A DNA stretch of 64,000 nucleotides from Pedobacter aquae. GTDB taxonomy: Bacteria; Bacteroidota; Bacteroidia; Sphingobacteriales; Sphingobacteriaceae. The first letter of the stretch is position 1. Every line of letters begins with the position of its first letter. Shown piece after piece: positions 41,250 to 52,300 of this stretch. The notes beneath the pieces are model-generated. The model saw nothing but the letters and a program-made list of their open reading frames with translations, ran no database searches and was not told the origin of the DNA. Made by a program: the position numbers and the translations under genes. The stretch spans positions 558,001 through 622,000 of the forward strand of contig NZ_CP043329.1 in assembly GCF_008195825.1 (NCBI RefSeq). Direction: 5' to 3'.

Positions 41250-44200
41250 ATGATGAGATTAATAAAAATACTAACAGTTTTTAATGATACGTATAGGCTA
41301 AAATGGCCTCTTAAACTTGCACTTGTTGCAGGCCTCGTTTCTTTTGGATATCATCCAAGTTTTGCAACGAGTAGAATATCAAATAAAGTAACCATACAAA
41401 ATACAAATGTAAAGGGTAAAATAGTTGATAAAGCTGGTTTACCATTACCTGGGGTAAGTGTTAAAATTAAAAATACCAATGTAGGGGCGGTTTCAGATGT
41501 AAACGGAAACTATAGCATCAACATTCCTGATAACAATGCCGTTCTTGTTTTTTCTTATTTGGGCTTTTTAAGTCAGGAAATTGCTGTTAATGGCAGAGTA
41601 AATATCAATATCACTTTAGAGGAAGATGTAAAAGCTTTACAAGAGGTGGTGGTTATTGGTTACCAAACCATTAGAAAAAGAGATGTAACAGGTGCTTCAA
41701 CATCTATTGATACAGACAATACAGAGAAATTAGTAGCTCGCTCTGTTCCTGAAGCATTACAAGGTTTATCGCCAGGTGTAGCCGTAAGAAATGGTGGTGC
41801 GCCAGGGCAAGAAGCAGTGGTTAACATCAGAGGTTTAGCAACTTTTGGTAATGCTAATCCGCTTTATGTGATAGATGGGATGTTTGCAGACCCCAATACT
41901 ACCGTTAACCCTAATGATATTGCTGATATACAAATTTTAAAAGATGCATCGGCAGCAGCTATTTACGGTTCAAGAGCAGGTAACGGCGTTATCATCATCA
42001 CAACAAAAAAAGGTAAAGAGGGTACGCCAAAAATTTCTGTAAGCTCAAGATATAGCATCTCACAAATTCCTAAGAAGTATGACATGATGAATGGTGCCGA
42101 GTATGCAGCTACCAATGCCAGAGCTTATACCAATTCTGGTATTCCATTACAACCGGGTGTAGCTAATTATAATGGTAGTATAGATACAGATTGGGCAAAT
42201 GAACTTTTACAAACAGGTGCTGTTCAAGATTTTAATGCAAGTATTTCTGGTGGTTCGGCAACATCTTCTTATTTAATATCTGCCGGATATTTTAAAGACG
42301 AAGGAACTTTAATAGCTCGTGATTTTGATAGAAAATCACTTCGTATCAATACAGAATCAACCAAAGGGAAATTCAAATTTGGGGAGAACTTTGCCTTATC
42401 AACTTCTAATTTAAACGCACCTTTTCAGGGTGGTTTTGCAGAGGGCAACCCTTGGTATGATATGTGGTCTAGTGTGCCTTTAATACCTGTTAGAAGCAAT
42501 AGTTTGATAAGTGCCAACAACCCAGGCGGATGGGGTTATGGAGATAATGGTAACATCAATACCTTTTCACGTAACCAAGTGGCAATAGCCAACATAACTT
42601 CGGTAAACAGCAATTTTGTTAAATTATTAGGTAATGCTTTTTTAGAGTATAAAATTTTAGATGGCCTAAGCTATAAATTTAATGCAGGTTTAGAAACCAG
42701 TTTCGATAAATCAAAAGCGGTAAGAAGAGATGGCTCTTGGTATCAAAATCAGTCGCCAGATTTTAGCAGATTAACAGATAACAGATCTCAATTTTTAAGC
42801 TATTTGTTTGAGCACACGCTTAATTTTAACTACAACATTAAGAAACATCGTTTTAACGGAGTAGTGGGTTATACCGAGCAAACCACACAAATAGATAATA
42901 CTTTAGGTAGCGGTTTAAGATTATCTCAATTTGGAGGTAATTATTTTACTACTTTAAATTCTACCAGCGGTATACCTGGCGATAGAACATCATCAGGTGG
43001 TTTAACTAAGTTTTTGCTTAATTCTGTTTTAGGGAGGTTAAATTACAATTACGACGACCGTTACCTAGCCACATTTACGTTTAGGGCCGATAAAGATTCT
43101 AGATTTTCTGAAAAATTTAGAACAGGTTATTTCCCTTCTGTGGCTTTAGCATGGAGATTATCTCAGGAAGATTTCTTTAAAGTAGATTGGATTTCTGATT
43201 TAAAATTAAGAGGTTCTTATGGGGTGTTAGGGGTTAATACTTTAGGTGCTTACCAATTCACAGGCTTCTTAAATCAGGCTCCAAGCGTGGTTTTTGGGCC
43301 AAATCAGCAAGTTTTTCCTGGTGCTACACAAGCCAGATTGGTTTTTGAAGATTTAAGATGGGAAGAGAAAGAAACCACCAACTTGGGTATAGATGCAGCA
43401 TTGTTTGATAACCGTTTTAGGGTAGCTATTGATGCATTCCGTTCGGTATCAAGAGATGTGTTGGTAGGGCAGCCATTGCCGCAATATTTAGGAAACTTAC
43501 AAGGAGACCCTATTGTAAATATTGGTTCTATAGAGAATAAAGGTTTAGAGTTTGAGTTAGGCTATCGTCCAAAATTAATTGGAGCATTTAAATGGGATGT
43601 TGCGGCAAACCTTAGTTTCATCAGAAATAAAGTTTTAGAACTGGGAAATCTGGGGATAGATTTAGCTACGGGTTTACCTAGAGCTTATATTCCATCAGGG
43701 GTTACACGTACTCAGGTAGGTCGTTCAATAGGAGAATATTATGTATTGAAAACCGATGGTATCTTCCAAAATCAAGCAGAGATTGACGCTCATAGAGCGC
43801 AAAGGGCTTATGCTAAACCGGGCGATATTCGCTATGTTAATGCTGTAGATGGCGGGACAAATGATGATATCAATGAGTTTGACAGGGTATTTGCAGGTTC
43901 GCCTTTCCCTAAATTCACTACAGGTTTACAATTTAACTCGGCTTACAAAAATTTCAGCTTAAGCATGCAGTTTTATGGCGCTTTTGGTCATAAACTATAT
44001 AACGATGTTTTAAGAGATTTAGATAGCTATGGTAATTCTAATTACAGAAGAGATATTAATCCATGGACACCTTCCAATACCAATACCAGTTTCCCAAGAT
44101 TAGGCTATCAATTTGCACCTAATGATAGAGGTATAAATGAAAATGCCAGAGCAGATTCTGACAGATGGATTGAAGATGGCTCTTTCCTGAGGTTACGTAA

Positions 44201-44420
44201 TATAGAGCTAGGTTATAATATCCCTACTAAATTTCTTGAAAAAGCAAAAATTGGAAATGCCAGAGTTTATTTAAGTGGGCAAAACCTCTTTACCATTACC
44301 AATTACCAAGGTTTAGACCCTGATGTTGTTGGTGCCGATGTAAACCTGCAACCTGGTGTAGATAACGGAAATTATCCATCATCAAGAATTTTATCATTTG
44401 GTTTAAGTGTGGGCTTTTAA
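41250..44420 (+). CDS. SusC/RagA family TonB-linked outer membrane receptor
   Basis: The 1056-residue protein has an N-terminal signal (LALVAGLVSFGYHPSFA), a CarboxypepD_reg-like domain (VKGKIVDKAGLPLPGVSVKI), a TonB-box region (LQEVVVIGYQTIRKRDVTGA), a plug (QGLSPGVAVRNGGAPGQEAV, ILKDASAAAIYGSRAGNGVI) and a 22-strand barrel ending with SSRILSFGLSVGF. It imports oligosaccharides with the SusD protein 24 bases downstream. Next are GH43 and GH5-like enzymes, so the substrate probably is an arabinose- or xylose-containing glycan. The tandem ATGs at 41250 and 41253 are both possible starts. Confidence 0.95.
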   Translation: MMRLIKILTVFNDTYRLKWPLKLALVAGLVSFGYHPSFATSRISNKVTIQNTNVKGKIVDKAGLPLPGVSVKIKNTNVGAVSDVNGNYSINIPDNNAVLVFSYLGFLSQEIAVNGRVNINITLEEDVKALQEVVVIGYQTIRKRDVTGASTSIDTDNTEKLVARSVPEALQGLSPGVAVRNGGAPGQEAVVNIRGLATFGNANPLYVIDGMFADPNTTVNPNDIADIQILKDASAAAIYGSRAGNGVIIITTKKGKEGTPKISVSSRYSISQIPKKYDMMNGAEYAATNARAYTNSGIPLQPGVANYNGSIDTDWANELLQTGAVQDFNASISGGSATSSYLISAGYFKDEGTLIARDFDRKSLRINTESTKGKFKFGENFALSTSNLNAPFQGGFAEGNPWYDMWSSVPLIPVRSNSLISANNPGGWGYGDNGNINTFSRNQVAIANITSVNSNFVKLLGNAFLEYKILDGLSYKFNAGLETSFDKSKAVRRDGSWYQNQSPDFSRLTDNRSQFLSYLFEHTLNFNYNIKKHRFNGVVGYTEQTTQIDNTLGSGLRLSQFGGNYFTTLNSTSGIPGDRTSSGGLTKFLLNSVLGRLNYNYDDRYLATFTFRADKDSRFSEKFRTGYFPSVALAWRLSQEDFFKVDWISDLKLRGSYGVLGVNTLGAYQFTGFLNQAPSVVFGPNQQVFPGATQARLVFEDLRWEEKETTNLGIDAALFDNRFRVAIDAFRSVSRDVLVGQPLPQYLGNLQGDPIVNIGSIENKGLEFELGYRPKLIGAFKWDVAANLSFIRNKVLELGNLGIDLATGLPRAYIPSGVTRTQVGRSIGEYYVLKTDGIFQNQAEIDAHRAQRAYAKPGDIRYVNAVDGGTNDDINEFDRVFAGSPFPKFTTGLQFNSAYKNFSLSMQFYGAFGHKLYNDVLRDLDSYGNSNYRRDINPWTPSNTNTSFPRLGYQFAPNDRGINENARADSDRWIEDGSFLRLRNIELGYNIPTKFLEKAKIGNARVYLSGQNLFTITNYQGLDPDVVGADVNLQPGVDNGNYPSSRILSFGLSVGF

Positions 44421-44444
44421 TCTCGAACCTTTAAAAAGAAAATC

Positions 44445-45979
44445 ATGAAAAAATATATCACGATATTAACATTAGCTCTTATAGTCCTCTCGGGATGTAA
44501 AAGAGATTTTAATGAAGTTAACCCTAATGCACCAACCATTGCCAGTTTCTGGCGAAATGCCGATGATGCTGTTAAAGGTGTAAATGCTGCTTATGGTACT
44601 TTTTATAGAACACCCGGACTTTACTCTCGTTGGATTTATTATCACGGGATATTAAAATCTGATGAAGGTTTTGGTTCTGGAGGAGATGGGGCCTAAACAA
44701 CCTGATGCGTTTTAACCAAACCAATTATAATGACGGTTTAACTTCTTTAACGTGGGAAACTTTATTTGTTGGTGTTTTTAGAGCTAACCAGGTTATTGCC
44801 AATGTTCCAAACATAGAAATGGATGAAACCTTAAAGAAAAGAGTAATAGCAGAAGCTAAATTTTTAAGAGCGCTTTTCTATTTCAACTTAACTTTATACT
44901 TTGGCAACCCACCTTTATTATTAACGCCATCGCAACCTACAGATGTACCGCCTAATGCAACTACGGCAGAGGCTTATGCACAAGTTGCTAAGGATTTAAA
45001 CGAGGCTATTCCAGATTTACCACTTTCTTATAGCGGAGATGATTTAGGAAGAGCAACCAGAGGTGCAGCTTATGCTTTATTGGGCAAAACGCATTTACAA
45101 CAAAAACAGTATCAATTAGCTTTTAACGCTTTTGATTGGCTAATTACAGGACCTGGTGCTGCTATTTATCGTTTAACCACCAATTACAGAGACAACTTTA
45201 TCATCAGCAGAGAAAACAATGAAGAGTCTATTTTCGAGATTCAGTTTAATGAAAATCAGGCAGAAAATACAGATGATGACGTAGATGAAAGTCGTGTTAA
45301 TAATACCGGGACTTCTATTTCTCAGTTTTTTGCCCCTCCGGGAGTTGGCTTTTCTGATGGTGGAGCCCGTAGATGGTTGATAGATGAATTTTTACAAGAG
45401 CAAACTACCACTGGGCAAAGAGACCCACGTTTAGCAGCTTCACTCATCTATAACTTTACCAATCCGGCTGGCCCACAAGCAACCATGGTTTATGGTAGAA
45501 GCTTTGCAGACCGTTATGGTAATGGTCCCGATGCTAATGGCGTTTGGTTTAGAAAATTATTGAACGACCATTGGAAAGATCAAGAAGGTTTTAGATCGCC
45601 AAACAATTACAGGTTAATACGTTTTGCCGATGTTTTATTGATGCAAGCAGAATGTTTAAATGGTTTAAATAGAACGTCTGATGCTTATCCTTTGGTAGAT
45701 AGGGTTAGACAAAGAGCAGGTTTAGCGCCTTTATCTGTTGCCAAGCCAGGTTTAAACCAAACACAATTCTTAACCCAACTTAAACACGAGCGTATTGTGG
45801 AACTAGCAGGAGAAGGCTGGCGTTGGGCAGATTTATTAAGATGGGGAGACTTAGGGCCTGCATTAGCAAGCAGAGATGCTGATTTTACAAACTTTGAAGT
45901 TGGGAAACACGAGCTATACCCTATACCACAAAGGGATATAGACTTAAATCCAAATTTGAAACAAAACCCAAGATACTAG
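44445..45979 (+). pseudogene. RagB/SusD family lipoprotein, frameshifted at a G4 run
   Basis: The first frame (44445-44696) has the lipoprotein signal ILTLALIVLSGCKRDFNEVN and stops in GSGGDGA. One more base in the G run at 44688-44691 would carry the frame on as GLNNLMRFNQTNYNDGLTSL into the long second frame (to 45979), which has the SusD blocks RVIAEAKFLRALFYFNLTLY and ERIVELAGEGWRWADLLRWG. The restored protein has about 510 residues. It is the surface glycan-binding partner of the upstream SusC. A sequence error is the most likely cause. Confidence 0.88.
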
Positions 45980-46057
45980 TATAAAATAATAGGCTTAATA
46001 GGTTTAGGCATCCTCCAAAAGAGCCAAACTTATTAAGCCGTTTTAAAACAAGAAATA

Positions 46058-47119
46058 ATGAATGTAAGAGTGATTTTTAGAATTTATATAGTTTATTCAT
46101 TAGTTTTTTGGTTAGGATGTAAAAGTAGTGATAAACCTGTTGTAGAGCCTTTTGTGCCACCACAGGAAACTACTTTTACAAATCCTTTAATTACCGGTGC
46201 AGACCCATCAGTTTACCAAAAAGATGGTACTTATTATTACATGCATACGGTAGGAAATGCTATCAGATTATGGAAAACAGATGCGATGTCTAAAATTTCA
46301 TCAGCGCAAGCGGTAACCGTTTTTACACCAACTACCGGGCAGCCTAACTCAAGAAATATTTGGGCACCAGAACTATTCTTTTTAGATAACAAATGGTATA
46401 TCTATTACACAGCGGGTAATGGCGAGGACAGAACACAGCGTACATGGGTGCTTGAAAATAGCAATGCAGACCCAACTACCGGAACCTGGATAAATAAAGG
46501 AAGAATTTTTAATGCCGATACAGATTTTTGGGCTATTGATGGTACCGTTTTAGAACATAATGGCCAAAGGTATTTTCTTTGGTGTGGTAGGCCAGATCCC
46601 AATAATGCAGATTTAACACAAAACATTTACATCGCAAAGATGACCAATCCCTGGACCTTGGAGGGCTCATCTACCCGTTTAACTACGCCACAATTTGCTT
46701 GGGAGAGAAATGGTTTTGGTGTTAATGAAGCTCCTCAGGTTTTAACCATCAATAACAAAGTGTTTATGGTTTATTCTGCAAGTTTTTGCGGAACAGATGA
46801 TTACGCATTAGGGATGATGAGTTTAAATGATGGCGGTAATCCTCTCAATTTAAACGATTGGGTTAAGCGCAATCAGCCTGTTTTTACTAAAAAGCCACAA
46901 AGTGGAGCTTACGGGCCAGGGCATAATTCTTTTTTTAAATCGCCAGATGGCAACGAAAGCTGGATGATTTACCATGCAAATAGTAATCCTAACCAAGGTT
47001 GCGCAGAACAAAGAAACGTGAGGATGCAAAAGATTACGATAGGTACAGATGGCTTCCCAAATTTTGGAGAACCTGTAGCTATAGGGTTACAAATTACAAA
47101 ACCTTCAGGAGAGAAATAA
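46058..47119 (+). CDS. glycoside hydrolase family 43 lipoprotein
   Basis: The 353-residue enzyme has a lipoprotein signal (IVYSLVFWLGCKSSDKP) and a five-bladed propeller with the GH43 catalytic acids: Asp49 in TGADPSVY (base), Asp160 in FWAIDGTV (pKa modulator) and Glu in GVNEAPQV near residue 223 (acid). GH43 enzymes are mainly alpha-L-arabinofuranosidases, beta-xylosidases and arabinanases. Being lipid-anchored it may work at the outer membrane. One base separates it from the second GH43 gene, so they are cotranscribed and are probably paralogues. Confidence 0.9.
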   Translation: MNVRVIFRIYIVYSLVFWLGCKSSDKPVVEPFVPPQETTFTNPLITGADPSVYQKDGTYYYMHTVGNAIRLWKTDAMSKISSAQAVTVFTPTTGQPNSRNIWAPELFFLDNKWYIYYTAGNGEDRTQRTWVLENSNADPTTGTWINKGRIFNADTDFWAIDGTVLEHNGQRYFLWCGRPDPNNADLTQNIYIAKMTNPWTLEGSSTRLTTPQFAWERNGFGVNEAPQVLTINNKVFMVYSASFCGTDDYALGMMSLNDGGNPLNLNDWVKRNQPVFTKKPQSGAYGPGHNSFFKSPDGNESWMIYHANSNPNQGCAEQRNVRMQKITIGTDGFPNFGEPVAIGLQITKPSGEK

Positions 47120-47120
47120 T

Positions 47121-48212
47121 ATGAAAATACAATCTAAATATATACACGGTTACGTATGGGTGTTGATGCTATTCTTTTGGTACCAGCCCCTAAAAGCTCA
47201 AACATTTACTAATCCATTGCTAGAGGCCGGTGCAGACCCTTGGAGTATTTATAAGGATGGTTATTACTACTATACCCATACTTTACAAGACAGCATTGTA
47301 ATTTGGAAAACCAAGAATTTATCTGAATTAAAAACCGCAGAAAGAAAAACCATTTTTGTTCCTCCGGCAGGAACCAACTATTCTAAAGAAATATGGGCAC
47401 CAGAAATTCACTTTATTGAAGGTAAATGGTATGTCTATTTCGCTGCTGATGATGGTAATAATCAAAACCATAGAATGTATGTTCTGGAAAATAATGCTGC
47501 CAATCCTTTTGATGGAAATTGGGTATTTAAAGGAAAAGTACATGACAAAACAGATAAATGGGCTATAGATGGCTCTGTATTTTACCACAAAAATAAATTG
47601 TATATGGTGTGGTCTGGTTGGGAGGGAGATACCAATGGAAAGCAAGAAATTTTTATTGCCAAAATGAAAAACCCTTATACCATAAAAGGGAAACGCTATA
47701 AAATATCAACACCACAATTAACATGGGAGCTACATGGAGATTTAAACGACCCTAACAACCCGCCACATGTAGCCGTAAATGAAGGTCCGCAAATCCTGAA
47801 AAATGGAGATAAAACCTTTATCATTTACTCGGCAAGCGGTTGTTGGACAGATTTTTATGCCTTAGGGATGCTTAGCTTAACAGGTAAAAACATCCGTAAA
47901 GCTAGTTCTTGGGAGAAAAATCAACAACCTGTTTTTAAGCAATCGCCAGAAAATGGCGTGTATGCACCGGGGCATAATTCTTTCTTTAAATCTCCTGACG
48001 GTACAGAAGACTGGATATTGTACCATGCAAATTCGGCTCCGGGGCAAGGTTGCGGTGGGCACAGATCGCCACGGGCACAAAAGTTCACTTGGAATGCAGA
48101 TGGTACACCCAACTTTAGCATTCCTGTTAAGGCAGGCATAGCACAAAAAATCCCTCTGAAAATAAATAGGAAACAAAATTTTAGCAGATATGAAAAGGAA
48201 AAACATCATTAA
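47121..48212 (+). CDS. second glycoside hydrolase family 43 enzyme
   Basis: The 363-residue protein has a cleavable signal (VLMLFFWYQPLKAQ) without lipobox, and the GH43 acids in GADPWSIY, KWAIDGSV and AVNEGPQI. It is clearly a paralogue of the previous enzyme (shared APGHNSFFKSPDG and YHANSAPGQGC blocks) but would be periplasmic. The end overlaps the next gene by 23 bases. Confidence 0.9.
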   Translation: MKIQSKYIHGYVWVLMLFFWYQPLKAQTFTNPLLEAGADPWSIYKDGYYYYTHTLQDSIVIWKTKNLSELKTAERKTIFVPPAGTNYSKEIWAPEIHFIEGKWYVYFAADDGNNQNHRMYVLENNAANPFDGNWVFKGKVHDKTDKWAIDGSVFYHKNKLYMVWSGWEGDTNGKQEIFIAKMKNPYTIKGKRYKISTPQLTWELHGDLNDPNNPPHVAVNEGPQILKNGDKTFIIYSASGCWTDFYALGMLSLTGKNIRKASSWEKNQQPVFKQSPENGVYAPGHNSFFKSPDGTEDWILYHANSAPGQGCGGHRSPRAQKFTWNADGTPNFSIPVKAGIAQKIPLKINRKQNFSRYEKEKHH

Positions 48213-49239
48213 ACTGATACTCTTATTCTTGTGTTTAAGCGGCACCATCAAAGCACAAGACACTACCGTAAGTGTTATTGGCAAAGTTTGGCCAATAGAA
48301 AAAGCAAAAGCTTGGTATAGTAAACATAAATGGATAAACGGTGCAGATTTTTTACCAAGTACCGCTATCAATCAATTAGAAATGTGGCAGGCCGAAACTT
48401 TTGACCCTGCTACCATAGATAAAGAATTGGCTTGGGCAAAAAACATTGGCTTTAACACCATGCGAGTATATTTACATAGCATAGCTTGGGAAAAAGATCC
48501 ATTGGGTTTTAAAAATAGGGTAGGTCAATACCTCTCCATAGCTCAAAAGCATGGTATCAAAACCATATTTGTGTTTTTTGATGATTGCTGGAACAAACAA
48601 GGCTTTGCAGGCAAACAGCCAGAACCTAAAGTAGGTATCCATAATTCTGGTTGGGTACAAGACCCCGGAGACCCTGCCTCTAAAAATGCCAGTAATTTTC
48701 CGGCATTAGAGAAATATGTTAAAGATGTGATGACGCATTTTAAAACCGATGAAAGGATATTATTATGGGATTTGTATAATGAACCGGGCAACTCTGGTAA
48801 ACTAAATACATCATTCCCATTATTAAAAAGCGTTATAACTTGGGCTAGGGCAGTAGAACCACAGCAACCTATAAGTATTGGTCTTTGGGCATGGAATTTT
48901 CATGCATTAAATGCCATGCAAGCTTTAAACTCTGATATCATCACCTATCACAATTACGAAGAGCCAGATTTGCATAAAAGAGTAATAGATATGTTAAAAG
49001 CTTTTGGCAGACCCATGATATGTACCGAATATATGGCAAGAACAAGAAATAGCAGATTTGCGAACATTATGCCGATGCTTAAAAGAGAAAATATAGGCGC
49101 CATAAACTGGGGTTTGGTGGCCGGTAAATCTAATACCATTTATGCTTGGGATACACCTTTAGAAAACGGAGCGCAACCTATAGAATGGTTTCATGATATC
49201 TTCAAAAAGATGGTACACCTTACCGTAACGATGAAGTAG
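48190..49239 (+). CDS. GH5-like TIM-barrel glycosidase (xylanase/cellulase type)
   Basis: The 349-residue protein has a signal peptide (LILLFLCLSGTIKAQ) and a clan GH-A TIM barrel: the acid/base Glu198 in WDLYNEPGN and the nucleophile Glu280 in ICTEYMAR, with TMRVYLHSIAWEKD at the substrate side. Bacteroidota proteins like this are usually named 1,4-beta-xylanase or cellulase, but the family is poorly tested. With two GH43 enzymes it points to arabinoxylan or another pentose-decorated glycan. Confidence 0.82.
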   Translation: MKRKNIIKLILLFLCLSGTIKAQDTTVSVIGKVWPIEKAKAWYSKHKWINGADFLPSTAINQLEMWQAETFDPATIDKELAWAKNIGFNTMRVYLHSIAWEKDPLGFKNRVGQYLSIAQKHGIKTIFVFFDDCWNKQGFAGKQPEPKVGIHNSGWVQDPGDPASKNASNFPALEKYVKDVMTHFKTDERILLWDLYNEPGNSGKLNTSFPLLKSVITWARAVEPQQPISIGLWAWNFHALNAMQALNSDIITYHNYEEPDLHKRVIDMLKAFGRPMICTEYMARTRNSRFANIMPMLKRENIGAINWGLVAGKSNTIYAWDTPLENGAQPIEWFHDIFKKMVHLTVTMK

Positions 49240-49312
49240 AGTTGATTAAAAAGTTAAACGAAATCAAGTAAATGCATTAACTTAGAAGATACACTATTTA
49301 AAGCCAATTTTA

Positions 49313-52300
49313 ATGCCTCAATATTTCTTAAAATCATGTTTTGTATGGATACTCTTGTTTTTTATAGGGTTTCAAAATGCTTTTGCACAAAAAATGTTTT
49401 TCAGAAATTATACCGTTTCAGACGGTTTATGCGCCAATACCATTTGGGATATAGCGCAAGACGAGCAGGGCTTTATGTGGTTTGGTACTAAATATGGCCT
49501 AAATAGGTTTGATGGTTACGAGTTTAAATCTTTTCAGTTTAACAAAAATGTAGCGGGCACTATTGGGAACAACTTCATCAGGAAGATTTTTAAATACGAT
49601 AAGTTTACCTTTTGGATAGGTACCGATGAAGGCATCTACATTTTTGATTTAAAAACAGAAAAATTTAAACTTTTTGAACCCTTAGGGAAGATATTTATCA
49701 ATGACATTTTTAGGTCTAAAAAAGGCCAAATTTGGATAGCGACCAAAGAAAAAGGCGTTTATAGCTATCAGCCTAGTTCAGAAAAACTGATTCAGTTTAG
49801 TCATCGCCCAAAGGTAAATAACAGTATTTCATCTAATGAAGTATCAAAAATTATTGAAGATAAGGCAGGGCATATCTGGATAGGTACTTATGGTAAGGGT
49901 TTAGATGTACTTAATCCCAAAACCAGAGTTATGAAGCATTATAAAGCTTCTTCTGCACCCGGAAGCCTATCTAATGATGTTATTTTAGATTTATATCTTG
50001 ACCATGAAGGGCATATTTGGGTGGGCACCATGTCTGGTGGACTTAACCTATGGGACGAGAAAGCCCAGAAATTTAAGGTTTATCAAAAATCTGGCAAGCA
50101 AAGTATCAGTGATAATATTGTAAGAAGTATCTATCAGCCAAAACCAGGGCTTCTTTATTTAGCAACAGAAAAAGGGCTCAATATCTTTGATATCAAAAGC
50201 AATAAATTTGTTAATTATCAAAATAAAAATAACGACCCCTACAGTTTAAGCGATGATGCAGTTTACCGAGTTTTTAAAGACAAAGAAGGTGGTATTTGGA
50301 TTGGTACTTATTTTGGTGGTTTAAACTATTATCATGAAAAAGCCCTCGGTTTAGAGTATTATTACCCTTCTGGGGTAAGCAATTCGCTTTCTGGTAATGC
50401 CGTAAGTGCTTTTTTAGAAACCAAAAATGGAAATTTTTGGATAGGTACAGAAGATGGCGGCTTAAACTTGTTCAATAAGACTGATAAGACTTTTCAGAAA
50501 TATCCTTTTAGTAAAAGTCAGGATTCTCTTTCTTACCATAATATTCATGCCCTTTATGAAGATAAAGCTGGCCATATCTGGATAGGGATGTATACCGGTG
50601 GTTTGGATATTCTTAATCCCAAAACCGGAAAAATAAAGCGCTATAAAAGTAAACCATCAAACCCAAAAACCTTAAGTGATAATAGCGTTTATGCCATTGA
50701 TGAAGACCGCGAAGGAAGAATTTGGGTATCCACCATATCGGGCTTAAACCTGTACCATCCAGAGAGCGATTCTTTTATCCGTATAAAAGAAAAATATTTA
50801 GCTAAAAGCTGTATCTATCAGGTGTATCAAGATAAAGATTTGGTTTTATGGATAGCTACTTATGATAATGGCTTAATCAAAATTGATAAAAAAGGTAAGC
50901 TTAAACAATACGCCTATGCCCCCAAAGAGGGCGCTATAAGTTCTAATAAAGTTATTTCTATTTTAGATGATGATAAAGGCAATTTATGGCTAGGTACTGA
51001 TGGTGGTGGCTTAAACGTTTTTAATAAAAAAACAGAGGAATTTACCGTTTACGACGAACGTTTTGGTATTACCACAGATGTAGTTTATGGAGTGCTTAAA
51101 GATGAAAAATCTAACCTTTGGATATCTTCCAATAGTGGCATTTTTGAGATCAATACCCTTAACAATACCACTCGTAATTTTGGACGATGGGATAACCTGC
51201 AAAGCCAGCAATACAACTACAAATCTTATTATAAAAGTAAAGATGGTAAGCTGTATTTTGGAGGTATAAATGGGTTTAATGCCTTTTATCCGCAGAAAAT
51301 TAAAACTGCCACACAGCCTGCTAAGGTAGCATTTACCAATTTCCAATTGTTTAATAAGGATATTGATTTATCAGACGAGGATAGCCCTATCAAGCAAACC
51401 ATAAATTTTGCTCAAAATATAGTCCTTAAGCATAATCAGTCTGTTATCAGTATAGAGTATGCAGCTCTAAGCTATGTTTCGCCAAACAAAATCAGGTATT
51501 CTTTCATTATGGATGGTTTTGATAAAGATTGGAATAATGTTGGCTCGCAAAGAAAAGCTACTTATACCAATTTACCCGCCGGAGATTATGTTTTTAAAGT
51601 TAGAGAATCTGATACCGCAACTGGAAATATCACCAATATCTCTACCGTACAATTAACCATTTTACCACCCTTTTATAAAACCATTTGGGCTTATATGGTT
51701 TACGCCATTTTAGCCATCTTATCCTTTATACTCTTTAAAAAATACGCTACAGAAAAAGCTAGAAAAGAAAATGAAATTAAGCTAGAGCGATTAAAAAATA
51801 AAAGCGAGCAAGATTTTTACAAGCAAAAGATTGAGTTCTTTACAGCAATGGCACATGAAATTAGAACGCCTCTTTCTTTAATTATTGCGCCATTAGAAAG
51901 GTTATTAGGCAAAAAACAAAAAGACCCAGAAAGCGAAGAGCAACTTCAAATTATGGAAGAAAACTCTGATAGACTGTTAACCTTGGTTAACCAGCTGTTA
52001 GATTTTAGAAGAATAGAAAGCGATATTTTTGAGATACACAAAGAACAAATAGAGCTTGTTTCTTTCATCAATAATTTAAAAGAGCGTTTTTCTTCTATTT
52101 CTTATCAAAAAGGCGTGGATTTTTCTTTAGAAACTGCTCACCAACATTTAGAAATGATGGCAGACCCAGAAGCCTTGATGAAAATCATGAGCAACCTCTT
52201 AATTAATGCTTTTAAGTTTACCAGAAAAAAAGTCAGCATAAGCATTAACGCGGTAGAAATGATAGATAACCAAGCTATGGTTTCTATTTCTATTGAGGAT

